Positions 43,042-50,964 of a DNA stretch of 50,964 nucleotides are shown piece after piece (within the stretch, counting starts at the first letter, position 1; the number at the start of each line of letters is the position of its first letter). The stretch is from Desulfofustis glycolicus DSM 9705 (GTDB lineage Bacteria > Desulfobacterota > Desulfobulbia > Desulfobulbales > Desulfocapsaceae), in contig NZ_FQXS01000030.1 of the NCBI RefSeq assembly GCF_900130015.1, positions 1 through 50,964 of the forward strand, read 5' to 3'. Both the position numbers and the translations under genes were made by a program. The notes below the pieces were generated by a model, which was not told where the DNA came from, did no database searches, and worked only from the letters and a program-made list of their open reading frames with translations.

Positions 43042-44805
43042 ATGGTGCTTGATCCGACAAAACACGCAGATTGGGAAATCGCGCAGGAAGCGGAAACCAG
43101 AATGAAGACGGTGTACCAGATCGGGGAGGAACTTGGCCTGGAAAAAGAGGAATTGCTGCCGTACGGACACTATGTTGCAAAGCTCGATTATCGCAGGATT
43201 CTCGATCGGCTCGGCGACAAATCTGACGGCAAGTATGTCGACGTGACCGCCATCACCCCGACCCCGCTCGGCGAAGGGAAATCGACCTCGGCCATGGGAT
43301 TGGTCCAAGGGCTCGGCAAGCGCAACAAATCGGTCATTGGCGCCATTCGTCAGCCGTCGGGTGGTCCGACCATGAATATCAAGGGCTCTGCTGCCGGTGG
43401 CGGGCTTGCCCAGTGTATCCCGCTCAATGAGTTTTCTCTCGGGTTGACCGGGGATATCAATGCCATCATGAACGCCCACAATCTCGGGATGGTGGCTCTG
43501 ACCTCCCGGATGCAGCATGAGGCCAACTATACTGACGAACAATTGGCCCAGCGCAACCTGAAGCGACTCGACATCCACCCGAAAAAAGTCGAGTTTCGCT
43601 GGATTATCGATTTCTGCGCGCAGGCGCTGCGTAACATCACCATCGGTATCGGCGGCAAGGCCGACGGATTTACGATGCAGTCCAGTTTCGGTATTGCCGT
43701 TTCTTCCGAAATCATGGCAATTCTCGCGGTGGCGACCGACCTGGCGGATATGCGCCGGCGGATCAGCAAGATCGTCGTCGCTTATGACAAGCAGGATCGC
43801 CCCATTACCACCGCCGATCTCGAAGTAGACGGCGCGATGACCGCCTGGATGGTCCAGGCCATCAACCCGAACCTGATGCAGACCCTGGAAGGGCAGCCGG
43901 TTCTCGTTCATGCCGGGCCGTTTGCCAATATCGCCATCGGCCAGTCGTCGGTCATTGCCGACCGAGTTGGCCTGAAACTGGCCGACTACAACGTGACCGA
44001 GTCCGGTTTCGGCGCCGATATCGGTTTCGAGAAATTCTGGAATCTCAAATGTCGCTATTCCGGCAACAAGCCCAATTGCGCAGTGATCGTCGCCACCATC
44101 AGGGCGCTCAAGTGTCACGGCGGCGCACCGATCCCGGTCCCCGGCAAGCCGATGCCGGCGGAATACAAAAACGAAAATGTCGGCTGGGTCGAGGCGGGTA
44201 CGCAGAACCTGCTCCACCATATTGAAACGGTCAAGAAGGCCGGTATCAATCCGGTGGTCTGTATCAATGCCTTTTATACCGATACCGACAACGAGATCAA
44301 GGCGGTACGCCGACTCTGTGAAGCGGCCGGCGCTCGAGTGGCTCTGTCGCGGCACTGGGAAAAGGGCGGCGACGGAGCCGTCGAGTTTGCCGACGCGGTC
44401 ATCGATGCCTGTGAAGAGCCCAACGACTTCAAGTTTCTCTATGACCTGGATACGCCGCTGGATAAACGCATCGAACTGATTGCCAAAGAGGTCTACGGTG
44501 CCGACGGAGTGACCTACTCGGCTGACGCGGCGGCGAAATTGAAACGTCTGTCCGCCGATCCCGACATGGCTACCATGGGTACCTGCATGGTCAAGACCCA
44601 TCTGTCCCTGTCCCATGATCCGAAGGTGAAAGGCGTGCCGAAAGGGTGGACGCTGCCGGTCGGTGATATCCTAACGTATAAAGGAGCGGGTTTCGTCGTC
44701 CCGGTAGCCGGCACGATCAGTCTGATGCCTGGAACCGGATCCGATCCGGCTTATCGCCGGGTCGATGTTGACCTTGAATCGGGGCGGGTTACCGGCGTCT
44801 TCTAG
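43042..44805 (+). CDS. fhs: formate-tetrahydrofolate ligase
   Basis: ATP-dependent activation of formate to 10-formyl-THF, the entry of the methyl branch of C1 metabolism (Wood-Ljungdahl or biosynthetic use). 587 residues. P-loop [38 protein letters not shown] and the C-terminal [11 protein letters not shown] are family signatures; length is slightly over the usual 560. GGGAGG precedes the ATG. No folD or metF is adjacent. Confidence 0.97.
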   Translation: MVLDPTKHADWEIAQEAETRMKTVYQIGEELGLEKEELLPYGHYVAKLDYRRILDRLGDKSDGKYVDVTAITPTPLGEGKSTSAMGLVQGLGKRNKSVIGAIRQPSGGPTMNIKGSAAGGGLAQCIPLNEFSLGLTGDINAIMNAHNLGMVALTSRMQHEANYTDEQLAQRNLKRLDIHPKKVEFRWIIDFCAQALRNITIGIGGKADGFTMQSSFGIAVSSEIMAILAVATDLADMRRRISKIVVAYDKQDRPITTADLEVDGAMTAWMVQAINPNLMQTLEGQPVLVHAGPFANIAIGQSSVIADRVGLKLADYNVTESGFGADIGFEKFWNLKCRYSGNKPNCAVIVATIRALKCHGGAPIPVPGKPMPAEYKNENVGWVEAGTQNLLHHIETVKKAGINPVVCINAFYTDTDNEIKAVRRLCEAAGARVALSRHWEKGGDGAVEFADAVIDACEEPNDFKFLYDLDTPLDKRIELIAKEVYGADGVTYSADAAAKLKRLSADPDMATMGTCMVKTHLSLSHDPKVKGVPKGWTLPVGDILTYKGAGFVVPVAGTISLMPGTGSDPAYRRVDVDLESGRVTGVF

Positions 44806-44895
44806 GACGCAGAAAATGATATATTTGGCCGTGCAGGTGTTGTATACTCGGAATGAGTCTTGTTATTGATCCAATTTCAACGGATATAACGTTTT

Positions 44896-47142
44896 ATGGC
44901 AACATCTGCATCGAGCACAACCCGTAAATCCTCAATAAAAAAGACGGTCAAGGATCAGTCGGGTGCCGGAAAAATAAAGCTTGGCGAGCTGATGAGCAAG
45001 TCAGGCTATATCACCGCCACCCAGTTTGAGACCGCCAAACGTGAAGTCCAGAAGAACGGCGCCCGGATGGGCGCCGTTCTTCGTCAGCTCGAATATATCG
45101 ACGAAGACACTGTTTTTAATTTTCTCAGCCGGCACCATAACTATCCGGCTGCGGTTATTAGAAATGAGCCGCCCAGTCCGGAAGCGATCAAGCTGATCCC
45201 CTACGACCTTGCCAAAAAATATATGGCCTTCCCGCTGCGTATGGCGGGCAACACCCTGCAGGTCACCATGGCTGAACCGTCCGATGCATCGGCGGTCGAA
45301 GAATTGCAGGATGAGTTGGGTAAAGAACTTTCCGTGTGCGTTTCAACGGAGAGAGATATCGTCGAGGCCTACAGGAAATATTACGAGATCGATGATGAGG
45401 AGGCGAAAAGCTTCTTCGTCGGCGAGGAAGCGCACGACGAGATCTCTATTACCGAAGTCGACGACTTCGGTGCCATCGTTGCCGAGGCCGCCGACACGTT
45501 CGAGATTGAGACCGGTGACGACGACGCCGGGCTCGATCAATTCGCTGCGTCCGATGCGCCGATCATCAAGCTGGTTAACGGTATTCTGGTCAAGGCGGTT
45601 CAGGAGGGCGTCTCCGATATCCATATCGAGCCGTACGAGCGCAGTATGCAGGTCCGGTATCGCAAGGACGGTTCCCTCTATAAATCGATGAACCTGCCGC
45701 TGACCATTAAAAATGCGATGGTCGCCCGGGTCAAGATTCTTTCGGGACTTGATATTACCGAGAGGCGTATTCCCCAGGATGGGCGCATCAAGATGCGCAT
45801 GGGCAAGAACCGGTCGGTGGATTTTCGTGTCTCGTCGCTACCAACATTGTTTGGTGAATCGGTGGTTCTGCGTATCCTCGATAAGAGTTCGCTCAATGTC
45901 GACCTGACCCAGCTTGGTTTCGAAAAGAAGACCTTTGAGATGCTCAAGCGCTGTCTATCCCGGCCGCAGGGATTGCTGCTGGTAACCGGGCCGACCGGTT
46001 CGGGCAAGACGGTAACGCTCTATTCGGCATTGAACTCGCTGAACAGTGAGGATATCAAAATTCTGACGGCCGAGGATCCAGTCGAGTTCAACTTTAAAGG
46101 CATCAACCAGGTCAACGTCCATCAGGAAGTGGGAATGACCTTTCCCGCCGCGCTGAAGGCATTCCTGCGTCAGGACCCCGATATCATCATGGTCGGTGAG
46201 ATCCGCGATTACGAAACAGCTGAAATCGCCATCAAAGCGGCGATGACCGGCCATCTGGTCTTCTCGACGCTGCATACCAACGACAGTGCCGCCACCATCG
46301 GGCGTCTCGTCGATATCGGGGTGCCGCCGTACATGATCGCTTCTTCGGTTACCATGGTCCTGTCGCAGCGGCTTGGCCGGCGTCTGTGTCAGAAGTGTAA
46401 AAAAGTGGTGGAGCATGACCCCGGCGAGTTGATTCGGGCCGGTTTTCGCGAGGAGGATCTTGAAGGCCTGACGGTGTACGGCCCTGCCGGTTGCCCCGAT
46501 TGCAACGGACTCGGATACCGGGGACGGGTCGGTTTCTTCGAATTGATGGAGGTAACCGAGGATGTCGCCAAGGCCATCAGCGCCGAGGTCCCCGAAGATC
46601 AGCTGCGCAAAATCGCAGTCCAGGAAGGAATGACTCCGTTGCGCCAGGCGGCGCTCCACAAAGTGCAACAGGGGATCACCAGTATCGAAGAGGCGCTGCG
46701 GCGCACGGTTGCCCACGAGGAGAGTCTCCCCGCCTATCTGGTCAATCCCGATGTTGAAGAGTACGAAGACGGTGATGTCATTATCCGTGAGGGCAACAGG
46801 GATATCGATTTTTTCAAGTTGATCAGGGGGGCACTGACCGTCGTCAAGGGTGGCAAGAAGATAGCCGAGTTGACCGAGCCTGGGGAATATTTCGGCGAAA
46901 TGGCCACCATCTCCGGCGAGCAGCGTACCGCATCGATTATCTCCCAGGGACGCAGCACGGTAAAACGGTTTCCGGGAGATAAACTGGACGAAATCATACA
47001 TAAATATCCCGATGTGTCGTCGCACCTTTTTGCCACGATGACCAGCCGGCTTCTCAAATCAAATCAGATTATCGTCAAACTGGCAGGAGGCGGTCAACGA
47101 AAACCTCCTCCGGGACCTCCGCAACGGCCGAACGGTCATTGA
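44896..47142 (+). CDS. GspE/PilB-type secretion ATPase with C-terminal cNMP-binding domain
   Basis: 748 residues. N-terminal MshEN/T2SSE_N-like region (about 25-165, KLGELMSKSGYITATQFETA), then the hexameric ATPase core with Walker A GPTGSGKT (365-372), AEDPVEFNFKGINQVNVH (Asp box) and MVGEIRDYETAEIA (Walker B). A four-Cys zinc site follows (CQKC at 498-501 and CPDCNG). From about residue 617 an extra domain has the cyclic-nucleotide-binding fold, with FGEMATISGEQRTAS keeping the phosphate-binding Arg. The known domain assembles pili or secretes proteins; the fusion suggests direct cNMP control. No other pilus or secretion gene is adjacent. Confidence 0.92.
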   Translation: MATSASSTTRKSSIKKTVKDQSGAGKIKLGELMSKSGYITATQFETAKREVQKNGARMGAVLRQLEYIDEDTVFNFLSRHHNYPAAVIRNEPPSPEAIKLIPYDLAKKYMAFPLRMAGNTLQVTMAEPSDASAVEELQDELGKELSVCVSTERDIVEAYRKYYEIDDEEAKSFFVGEEAHDEISITEVDDFGAIVAEAADTFEIETGDDDAGLDQFAASDAPIIKLVNGILVKAVQEGVSDIHIEPYERSMQVRYRKDGSLYKSMNLPLTIKNAMVARVKILSGLDITERRIPQDGRIKMRMGKNRSVDFRVSSLPTLFGESVVLRILDKSSLNVDLTQLGFEKKTFEMLKRCLSRPQGLLLVTGPTGSGKTVTLYSALNSLNSEDIKILTAEDPVEFNFKGINQVNVHQEVGMTFPAALKAFLRQDPDIIMVGEIRDYETAEIAIKAAMTGHLVFSTLHTNDSAATIGRLVDIGVPPYMIASSVTMVLSQRLGRRLCQKCKKVVEHDPGELIRAGFREEDLEGLTVYGPAGCPDCNGLGYRGRVGFFELMEVTEDVAKAISAEVPEDQLRKIAVQEGMTPLRQAALHKVQQGITSIEEALRRTVAHEESLPAYLVNPDVEEYEDGDVIIREGNRDIDFFKLIRGALTVVKGGKKIAELTEPGEYFGEMATISGEQRTASIISQGRSTVKRFPGDKLDEIIHKYPDVSSHLFATMTSRLLKSNQIIVKLAGGGQRKPPPGPPQRPNGH

Positions 47143-47164
47143 CTTGCTGATCAGTATCGCTTGT

Positions 47165-47184
47165 TGTGCCACTGGCGTGGCACA
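47165..47184. other. small hairpin before the ELM1-family gene
   Basis: TGTGCCAC (47165-47172) pairs with GTGGCACA (47177-47184) across a TGGC loop. There is no T-run. It may be a weak structure in the 5' leader. Low confidence. Confidence 0.3.
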
Positions 47185-47225
47185 GTCCTGCCAAAACCTC
47201 ATTATCGTCGCCAAACGGCGGACCC

Positions 47226-48176
47226 ATGGAGAAACTGCATATTGCATTGTTTCGTGACGGGCGTCCGGGACACATGAAACAATCCAGGGGCATCGCCAAC
47301 GCTTTGCACCGTTATGCCGAGATCTCCGTCGATGAGATTGATGTCGTCCGCCGATCATTGCTTGGTGACGCAGTTGCTCTCGTCGGCTATTTTCTTTGTC
47401 GGCCCAGTCCCCACCAGACGGCGGCAGGGTATGACCTGGTGCTCGGCGCAGGTTCGCGGACCCATCTGCCGATGTTGAACTGGGCGAGAACCTATCGGGC
47501 TCGAGCCGTAGTCTGTATGACTCCGCCGTGGCCGTTGCGAAGTCGGTTCAACCTGTGTTGTTCGCCGATCCATGATCGCGTGCGACCGGCCGACAATCTG
47601 TTTCTAACGATCGGTCCTCCAAACACGGCAACGGCGGGAGACAAGCAGTGTCGCGATACCGGACTATTCTGCATCGGAGGTGCCGATAGCGCTTCCCACA
47701 TTTGGGATGAGCAGCGGATCATTACGGATCTTACCTGCATTATTGAAAAATCAGCAATGCGGTCTTGGGTCATGACGAGTTCGCCCCGGACCCCCGCGAG
47801 CACCGAGTCGCGTTGCGCCAAACTGGCGGCAGAATTTCCGCACGTCACATTCGTTCCGTTTGCGCAAACCGAACCGGGATGGATTGAACAACAGTATCAG
47901 CAGCATGGCACCGTCTGGATCACCGCTGATTCCATTTCCATGGTTTATGAGGCCCTGTCGGCCGGCTGTCGGGTGGGAATTGTGCCGGTTCGCTGGAAAA
48001 AGAAAGACGGCAAGTTCGCCTATAGTGAGCGGTATCTGGTAGACAAAAAACTGGTGGTCTCTTTGGCGAGCTGGCTCGCCAATCCCGACCAATGGCAAGA
48101 ACATGAACCGCTCAACGAAGCGGATCGCTGCGCGAGGGAAATTGTCAAGCGATGGTGGCCAAGCAGCTTACGGTAG
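47226..48176 (+). CDS. ELM1/DUF1022-family protein (mitochondrial fission ELM1-like)
   Basis: About 316 residues. The N-terminus LFRDGRPGHMKQSRGIANAL and the C-terminal VWITADSISMVYEALSAGCRVGIVPVRWK are the ELM1-family signatures; the fold resembles GT-B glycosyltransferases, and bacterial members sit in lipopolysaccharide gene sets. The biochemical activity is not established. ATG 47226 starts the conserved part; an upstream frame start at 47166 adds only a non-conserved leader. Its last 25 nt overlap the glycosyltransferase gene, so the two are likely co-translated. Confidence 0.82.
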   Translation: MEKLHIALFRDGRPGHMKQSRGIANALHRYAEISVDEIDVVRRSLLGDAVALVGYFLCRPSPHQTAAGYDLVLGAGSRTHLPMLNWARTYRARAVVCMTPPWPLRSRFNLCCSPIHDRVRPADNLFLTIGPPNTATAGDKQCRDTGLFCIGGADSASHIWDEQRIITDLTCIIEKSAMRSWVMTSSPRTPASTESRCAKLAAEFPHVTFVPFAQTEPGWIEQQYQQHGTVWITADSISMVYEALSAGCRVGIVPVRWKKKDGKFAYSERYLVDKKLVVSLASWLANPDQWQEHEPLNEADRCAREIVKRWWPSSLR

Positions 48177-50482
48177 TTCAAGTCGTTCCGGAGATGGATG
48201 AAGGCGGCGTTGAAGGAGAAACCCTTGATTTCGCCATCTATCTGGCCAGAGAAGGGCACCGATCGGTGGTGATCTCGGGAGGCGGGCGCTTGGTCCGGCA
48301 ACTCGAGCAAAATGGGGTAAACCACGTCTATTGGAAGGATATCGGTACCAAGAGTGCTCGCTGCCTGAAATATATCTCCCGACTGCGTGCCTTTCTTATT
48401 GATCAACGGGTTGATGTCCTCCACCTCAGATCTCGGTTGCCGGCCTGGATCGGCTATTTTGCCTGGAGAGGCATGAACCGTTCGACTCGCCCGGCGTTGG
48501 TCACCAGCTTTCACGGTTTCTATTCGGTGAATGCCTATTCGACCATCATGACCAGAGGCGAACGGGTCATTGCGGTTTCCGACACGATCAGAGAACACAT
48601 CCTGAGCAACTATCAGCTTGACCCGCAACGGATCGAATTGATTTACGGCGGCTATGATCCGGCCGTGTTTGATCCGGACAGTGTTTCGGCGCAGCGGGTG
48701 GCGGTGCTGAAAAAGAGTTGGGGCATCGAACGGCAGACCGGCCCGGTGATCATGTTGCCGGGCCGGATTACCAGTTGGAAAGGACAGGATGTCTTTGTCG
48801 AGGCACTTGCCAAAATTAAAGAACTTCCTTTTTGTGCCTTGTGTGTCGGCGATACCGATGAAAACCAGTCGTTCACCAAACGGCTGAGGGACTCGATCGA
48901 AAGTCACGGGCTTGAAGACAAGGTCAGATTGGTCGGGCATTGCGACGACATGCCTGCAGCACTGCTTGTCTCCGATCTGGTCGTGTCTGCTTCGTCTAGC
49001 CAGCCCGAGGCTTTTGGCAAAGTAGCCATCGAGGCCATGGCCATGGGCCGGCCGGTTATTGCCACCAGACATGGCGGCAGTCTGGAGACGGTGCGGGAAA
49101 ATGAGACCGGGTGGTTTGTCGAACCGGCCGATGCCGACGATTTGGCAACCTGTCTTCGCCGGGTGTTGACGGCTCAAGAGATGCTTGCCGAGACCGGGGC
49201 CAGGGGACAGCACTGGGTGCAGAACCATTTTACCGCCCGCTGCATGTGTGAGAGGACCATCGACTGTTATCGCCGGTTGCTGGAGGAGAAGCGCAAACGG
49301 CGCACCGGCGAGATCCTGTCCGTCGTGCAGATGTTGCCCGAGCTGGACAGTGGCGGGGTGGAGCGGGGGACGCTGGAAATCGGCCGTTATCTTGCCGGTC
49401 GGCAGCATCGATCTTTCGTTATCTCCGGCGGGGGACGGCTGGTGGAGCAGCTGGAGGCCGAAGGGAGTCGCCATGTCGATTGGCAGGTGGGAGCGAAAAG
49501 CCCGCTGACGTTGAAATATGTTCTGCCGCTGCGTCGACTGCTGAAAAACGAGCAGATTGACATCCTGCACCTGCGCTCCAGGATGCCCGCCTGGGTCGGC
49601 TACATTGCCTGGAAATCGCTGCCTAAAAAATATCGTCCGACGCTGGTGACCACCTTTCACGGGTTTTACTCGGTCAATCGCTACAGCGCTATTATGACCA
49701 AGGGCGAGGGTATCATCGCAATTTCCAAAAGTATCGAACGACACATCAGGGAGGCCTACGGAGTCCGCCACGGCATCAAATTGATCTTTCGCGGTGTCGA
49801 CAAGGAGATTTTCGATTCTGCCGCCATTGATCCATCCAGGGTCGAACAGCTGCGAACCGCCTGGAACATCGACAGCAGCAGACCGTTGATCATCCTGCCG
49901 GGCCGTCTGACCAGGCTGAAGGGACAGGACGTTTTCATCCGGGCCTTGGCCCAGATGAGGAATACCGGCTACCAGGCACTGCTAATCGGTGACATCAAAG
50001 ACAATCCGAAATTCACCGAGGAATTGATTGCGCTGATCGGTGAGTATCAACTCGCCGATCGCTTATCATTGGCCGGTTATTGTGACGACATGCCGGCGGC
50101 GCTGATGCTCGCCGATATCGTTGTTTCGGCTTCCTCGAACGAGCCGGAAGCCTTCGGTCGCACGACCATTGAGGCCATGGCAATGGGCAAGGCCGTCGTA
50201 GCGACCGCCCATGGCGGCAGTCTGGAGACCGTTACGCCAGGTCATACCGGCTGGCTGGTCAGGCCGGGAGATGCCGCAGACTTGGCCCGGGCCCTTGACG
50301 AGGCACTGCAAGCCGCCGAGCGACGGGCCGCATTCGGACGAGCCGGACGCGAGCTGGTCAACCGCACTTTCACCATGAAAAAGATGTGCGAAGAAACCGA
50401 AGCCCTCTACCGAGAACTCGTCGATGCCAAACGACGAGTTCATGCCGATCGGACAGAGGTGCAGGAGGCCGAGTTCAACTGA
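48152..50482 (+). CDS. double-domain GT4 glycosyltransferase (tandem duplication)
   Basis: 776 residues made of two similar GT-B glycosyltransferase units, about 1-380 and 389-776. Each repeats VISGGGRLV, a VLHLRSR/ILHLRSR strand, FHGFYSVN, the GQDVF loop, and the GT4 ExxxxxxxE motif (E286-E294 in EAFGKVAIE; E667-E675 in EAFGRTTIE), followed by ATxHGGSLETV. The two halves are clearly related but not identical, so this is an old in-frame duplication. Both active-site motifs look intact. Likely acts on lipopolysaccharide or another envelope glycan, given the ELM1 neighbour. Confidence 0.9.
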   Translation: MVAKQLTVVQVVPEMDEGGVEGETLDFAIYLAREGHRSVVISGGGRLVRQLEQNGVNHVYWKDIGTKSARCLKYISRLRAFLIDQRVDVLHLRSRLPAWIGYFAWRGMNRSTRPALVTSFHGFYSVNAYSTIMTRGERVIAVSDTIREHILSNYQLDPQRIELIYGGYDPAVFDPDSVSAQRVAVLKKSWGIERQTGPVIMLPGRITSWKGQDVFVEALAKIKELPFCALCVGDTDENQSFTKRLRDSIESHGLEDKVRLVGHCDDMPAALLVSDLVVSASSSQPEAFGKVAIEAMAMGRPVIATRHGGSLETVRENETGWFVEPADADDLATCLRRVLTAQEMLAETGARGQHWVQNHFTARCMCERTIDCYRRLLEEKRKRRTGEILSVVQMLPELDSGGVERGTLEIGRYLAGRQHRSFVISGGGRLVEQLEAEGSRHVDWQVGAKSPLTLKYVLPLRRLLKNEQIDILHLRSRMPAWVGYIAWKSLPKKYRPTLVTTFHGFYSVNRYSAIMTKGEGIIAISKSIERHIREAYGVRHGIKLIFRGVDKEIFDSAAIDPSRVEQLRTAWNIDSSRPLIILPGRLTRLKGQDVFIRALAQMRNTGYQALLIGDIKDNPKFTEELIALIGEYQLADRLSLAGYCDDMPAALMLADIVVSASSNEPEAFGRTTIEAMAMGKAVVATAHGGSLETVTPGHTGWLVRPGDAADLARALDEALQAAERRAAFGRAGRELVNRTFTMKKMCEETEALYRELVDAKRRVHADRTEVQEAEFN

Positions 50483-50483
50483 T

Positions 50484-50511
50484 GGTGGGACAGGTTTTAA
50501 CTTGTCCCACC
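50484..50511. repeat. palindrome of the GGGACAGGTT family
   Basis: GGTGGGACAGGTT (50484-50496) pairs with AACTTGTCCCACC (50499-50511), with one G.U pair and a TT loop. It begins 1 nt after the glycosyltransferase stop. The core GGGACAGGTTTT is the same as at 28421-28432. Confidence 0.8.
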
Positions 50512-50733
50512 GACTTGCTACGGCAGATTAGGGATTAACTGAAGGAATTGTGATTTAAACTGGTAGTTCAAAATTGCATGGTTTTTATGTCTGGTTGTTT
50601 TGCTTCGTATTCGATTATCAAGATTTACAGGAACTATACGTAACATATCCTGTTTTTTCTATTGATATAGATGTGTTAGTTGCTCATATATTGTGCTCTT
50701 TTGGTCCTCGCGTCAAGGTCTTTCTGACCAGAG
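50512..50733. other. AT-rich stretch between chromosomal genes and the recombinase
   Basis: About 220 nt clearly richer in A/T than the rest of the window, with no supported gene or RNA (the few open frames are short and lack ribosome sites). It marks the border from the core-gene block to a mobile region. An attachment site could lie here, but none is recognised and no tRNA is near. Confidence 0.5.
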
Positions 50734-50761
50734 GCCCATCAGGAACTAGTTCCTGATGGGC
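50734..50761. terminator. perfect 28-nt palindrome at the recombinase 3' end
   Basis: GCCCATCAGGAACT and its complement AGTTCCTGATGGGC meet at ACTAGT with no loop. It spans the stop codon of the recombinase (minus strand). Neither side has a T-run, so it may be a terminator for the minus-strand gene, or a protein-binding palindrome. Confidence 0.5.
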
Positions 50762-50964
50762 GGAACCTCTGCGGCCAGAGTATCGTCGTTTTGTGTCTCC
50801 AGCCGTTCCATAACCCGGTAGTAATCATGCTGGGTTTTTAGGTTAGACAGTCGGCTGTAGCGCATGGTCAGTTCTATTTCTGAGTGGCCCAGCAACTCCT
50901 GGATCGTAACGATATCAGCGCCGCCATTGAGCAGTTGCGTTGCCATTGTATGGCGAAGGCGGTG
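50746..50964 (-). CDS. tyrosine recombinase/phage-type integrase, C-terminal fragment
   Basis: The gene runs off the right edge of the window. The last catalytic motifs are visible: HRLRHT at the edge (Arg and His of the active site), LLGHSEIELTMRYSRL with the catalytic Tyr (codon at 50857-50859), and a C-terminal tail. The family is the site-specific Xer/phage-integrase type. Only 72 residues are present, so the subtype cannot be named. Its 3' end points into the window and stops in a perfect palindrome. Confidence 0.88.
   Translation of the reverse strand, partial: HRLRHTMATQLLNGGADIVTIQELLGHSEIELTMRYSRLSNLKTQHDYYRVMERLETQNDDTLAAEVPPIRN

Noticed and set aside
43039-44616. Long open frame (525 codons) on the minus strand opposite fhs
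   Set aside because: It is a shadow of the fhs codon pattern. It has no ribosome site, no family signature and a composition typical of antisense frames in GC-rich genes, while fhs itself is unmistakable.
48020-49771. Long open frame (583 codons) on the minus strand opposite the glycosyltransferase
   Set aside because: Antisense to a gene with clear GT4 motifs. Its apparent internal repetition only mirrors the duplicated glycosyltransferase.
1-50964. CRISPR arrays, rRNA genes, further tRNA genes, toxin-antitoxin or restriction systems
   Set aside because: Looked for on both strands. No regularly spaced repeats, no rRNA-like sequence, no second tRNA cloverleaf and no recognisable defence genes were found.

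Overview
The window reads as a chromosomal segment of a GC-rich anaerobic Desulfobacterota (deltaproteobacterium), most like a sulfate or sulfur metaboliser of the Desulfobulbales. This is inferred from gene content: a futalosine-type menaquinone pathway, a NIF-type NifU/NifS pair, ThyX instead of ThyA, formate-tetrahydrofolate ligase, and a B12 transport/synthesis operon under a cobalamin riboswitch. No rRNA, CRISPR array or complete mobile element is visible. Both ends of the window are mobile DNA: a cut-off IS3-family element on the left and the C-terminus of a tyrosine recombinase on the right.

Layout. 1-1120: IS3 end and a gene-poor stretch with two 21-bp hairpins. 1120-4780: tRNA-Glu(CTC), malQ, and an rpoD-type sigma factor with a terminator-like hairpin in its leader. 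4784-11123: a tightly packed operon mqnE-mqnC-mqnA-ubiX-ubiA(mqnP type)-DUF3108-purC. 11176-13937 (minus): SDR39U1-type epimerase, shikimate kinase, MFS permease. 14227-16581 (plus): small membrane protein, cNMP-domain/PATAN protein, HEAT-like protein. 16524-18072 (minus): an SDR lacking its catalytic lysine, and a methyltransferase. 18262-21165: a large secreted M16 peptidase. 21158-25354 (minus): promoter, cobalamin riboswitch, intrinsic terminator, then permease-ATPase-binding protein-cobI. 25432-29732 (minus): gate-domain membrane protein, SppA, DNA polymerase IV. 29857-32398: a Crp/Fnr regulator and two lipoproteins. 32812-35081: PHP phosphoesterase and an NtrC-type activator. 35158-37644 (minus): DUF2959 lipoprotein, NAD kinase, ProC. 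37804-42855: Trm112, phosphohexomutase, nifU, nifS, thyX. 43042-47142: fhs and a GspE-type ATPase fused to a cNMP-binding domain. 47226-50482: an ELM1-family protein and a double-headed GT4 glycosyltransferase.

How the parts work together. The mqn operon takes chorismate towards menaquinone; it supplies the first enzyme, both radical-SAM steps, prenylation and a flavin prenyltransferase, but mqnB/mqnD and the UbiD-type decarboxylase must lie elsewhere. The B12 operon couples uptake with a corrin-ring methyltransferase and is probably shut off by transcription termination when cobalamin is plentiful. nifU-nifS supply Fe-S clusters, needed among others by the radical-SAM enzymes here.

The most unusual signal is intergenic. 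At least two families of dispersed, highly palindromic repeats are present. One (21957-22107 and, inverted, 30558-30744) keeps its terminal stem through paired base changes between copies. A second is a perfect 30-bp stem hairpin at 32617-32679 with a half-copy at 31571-31603, the two bracketing one lipoprotein gene. A GGGACAGGTT palindrome recurs at 28421 and 50484. The other notable items are two fused multi-domain proteins: GspE-cNMP and the tandem GT4.
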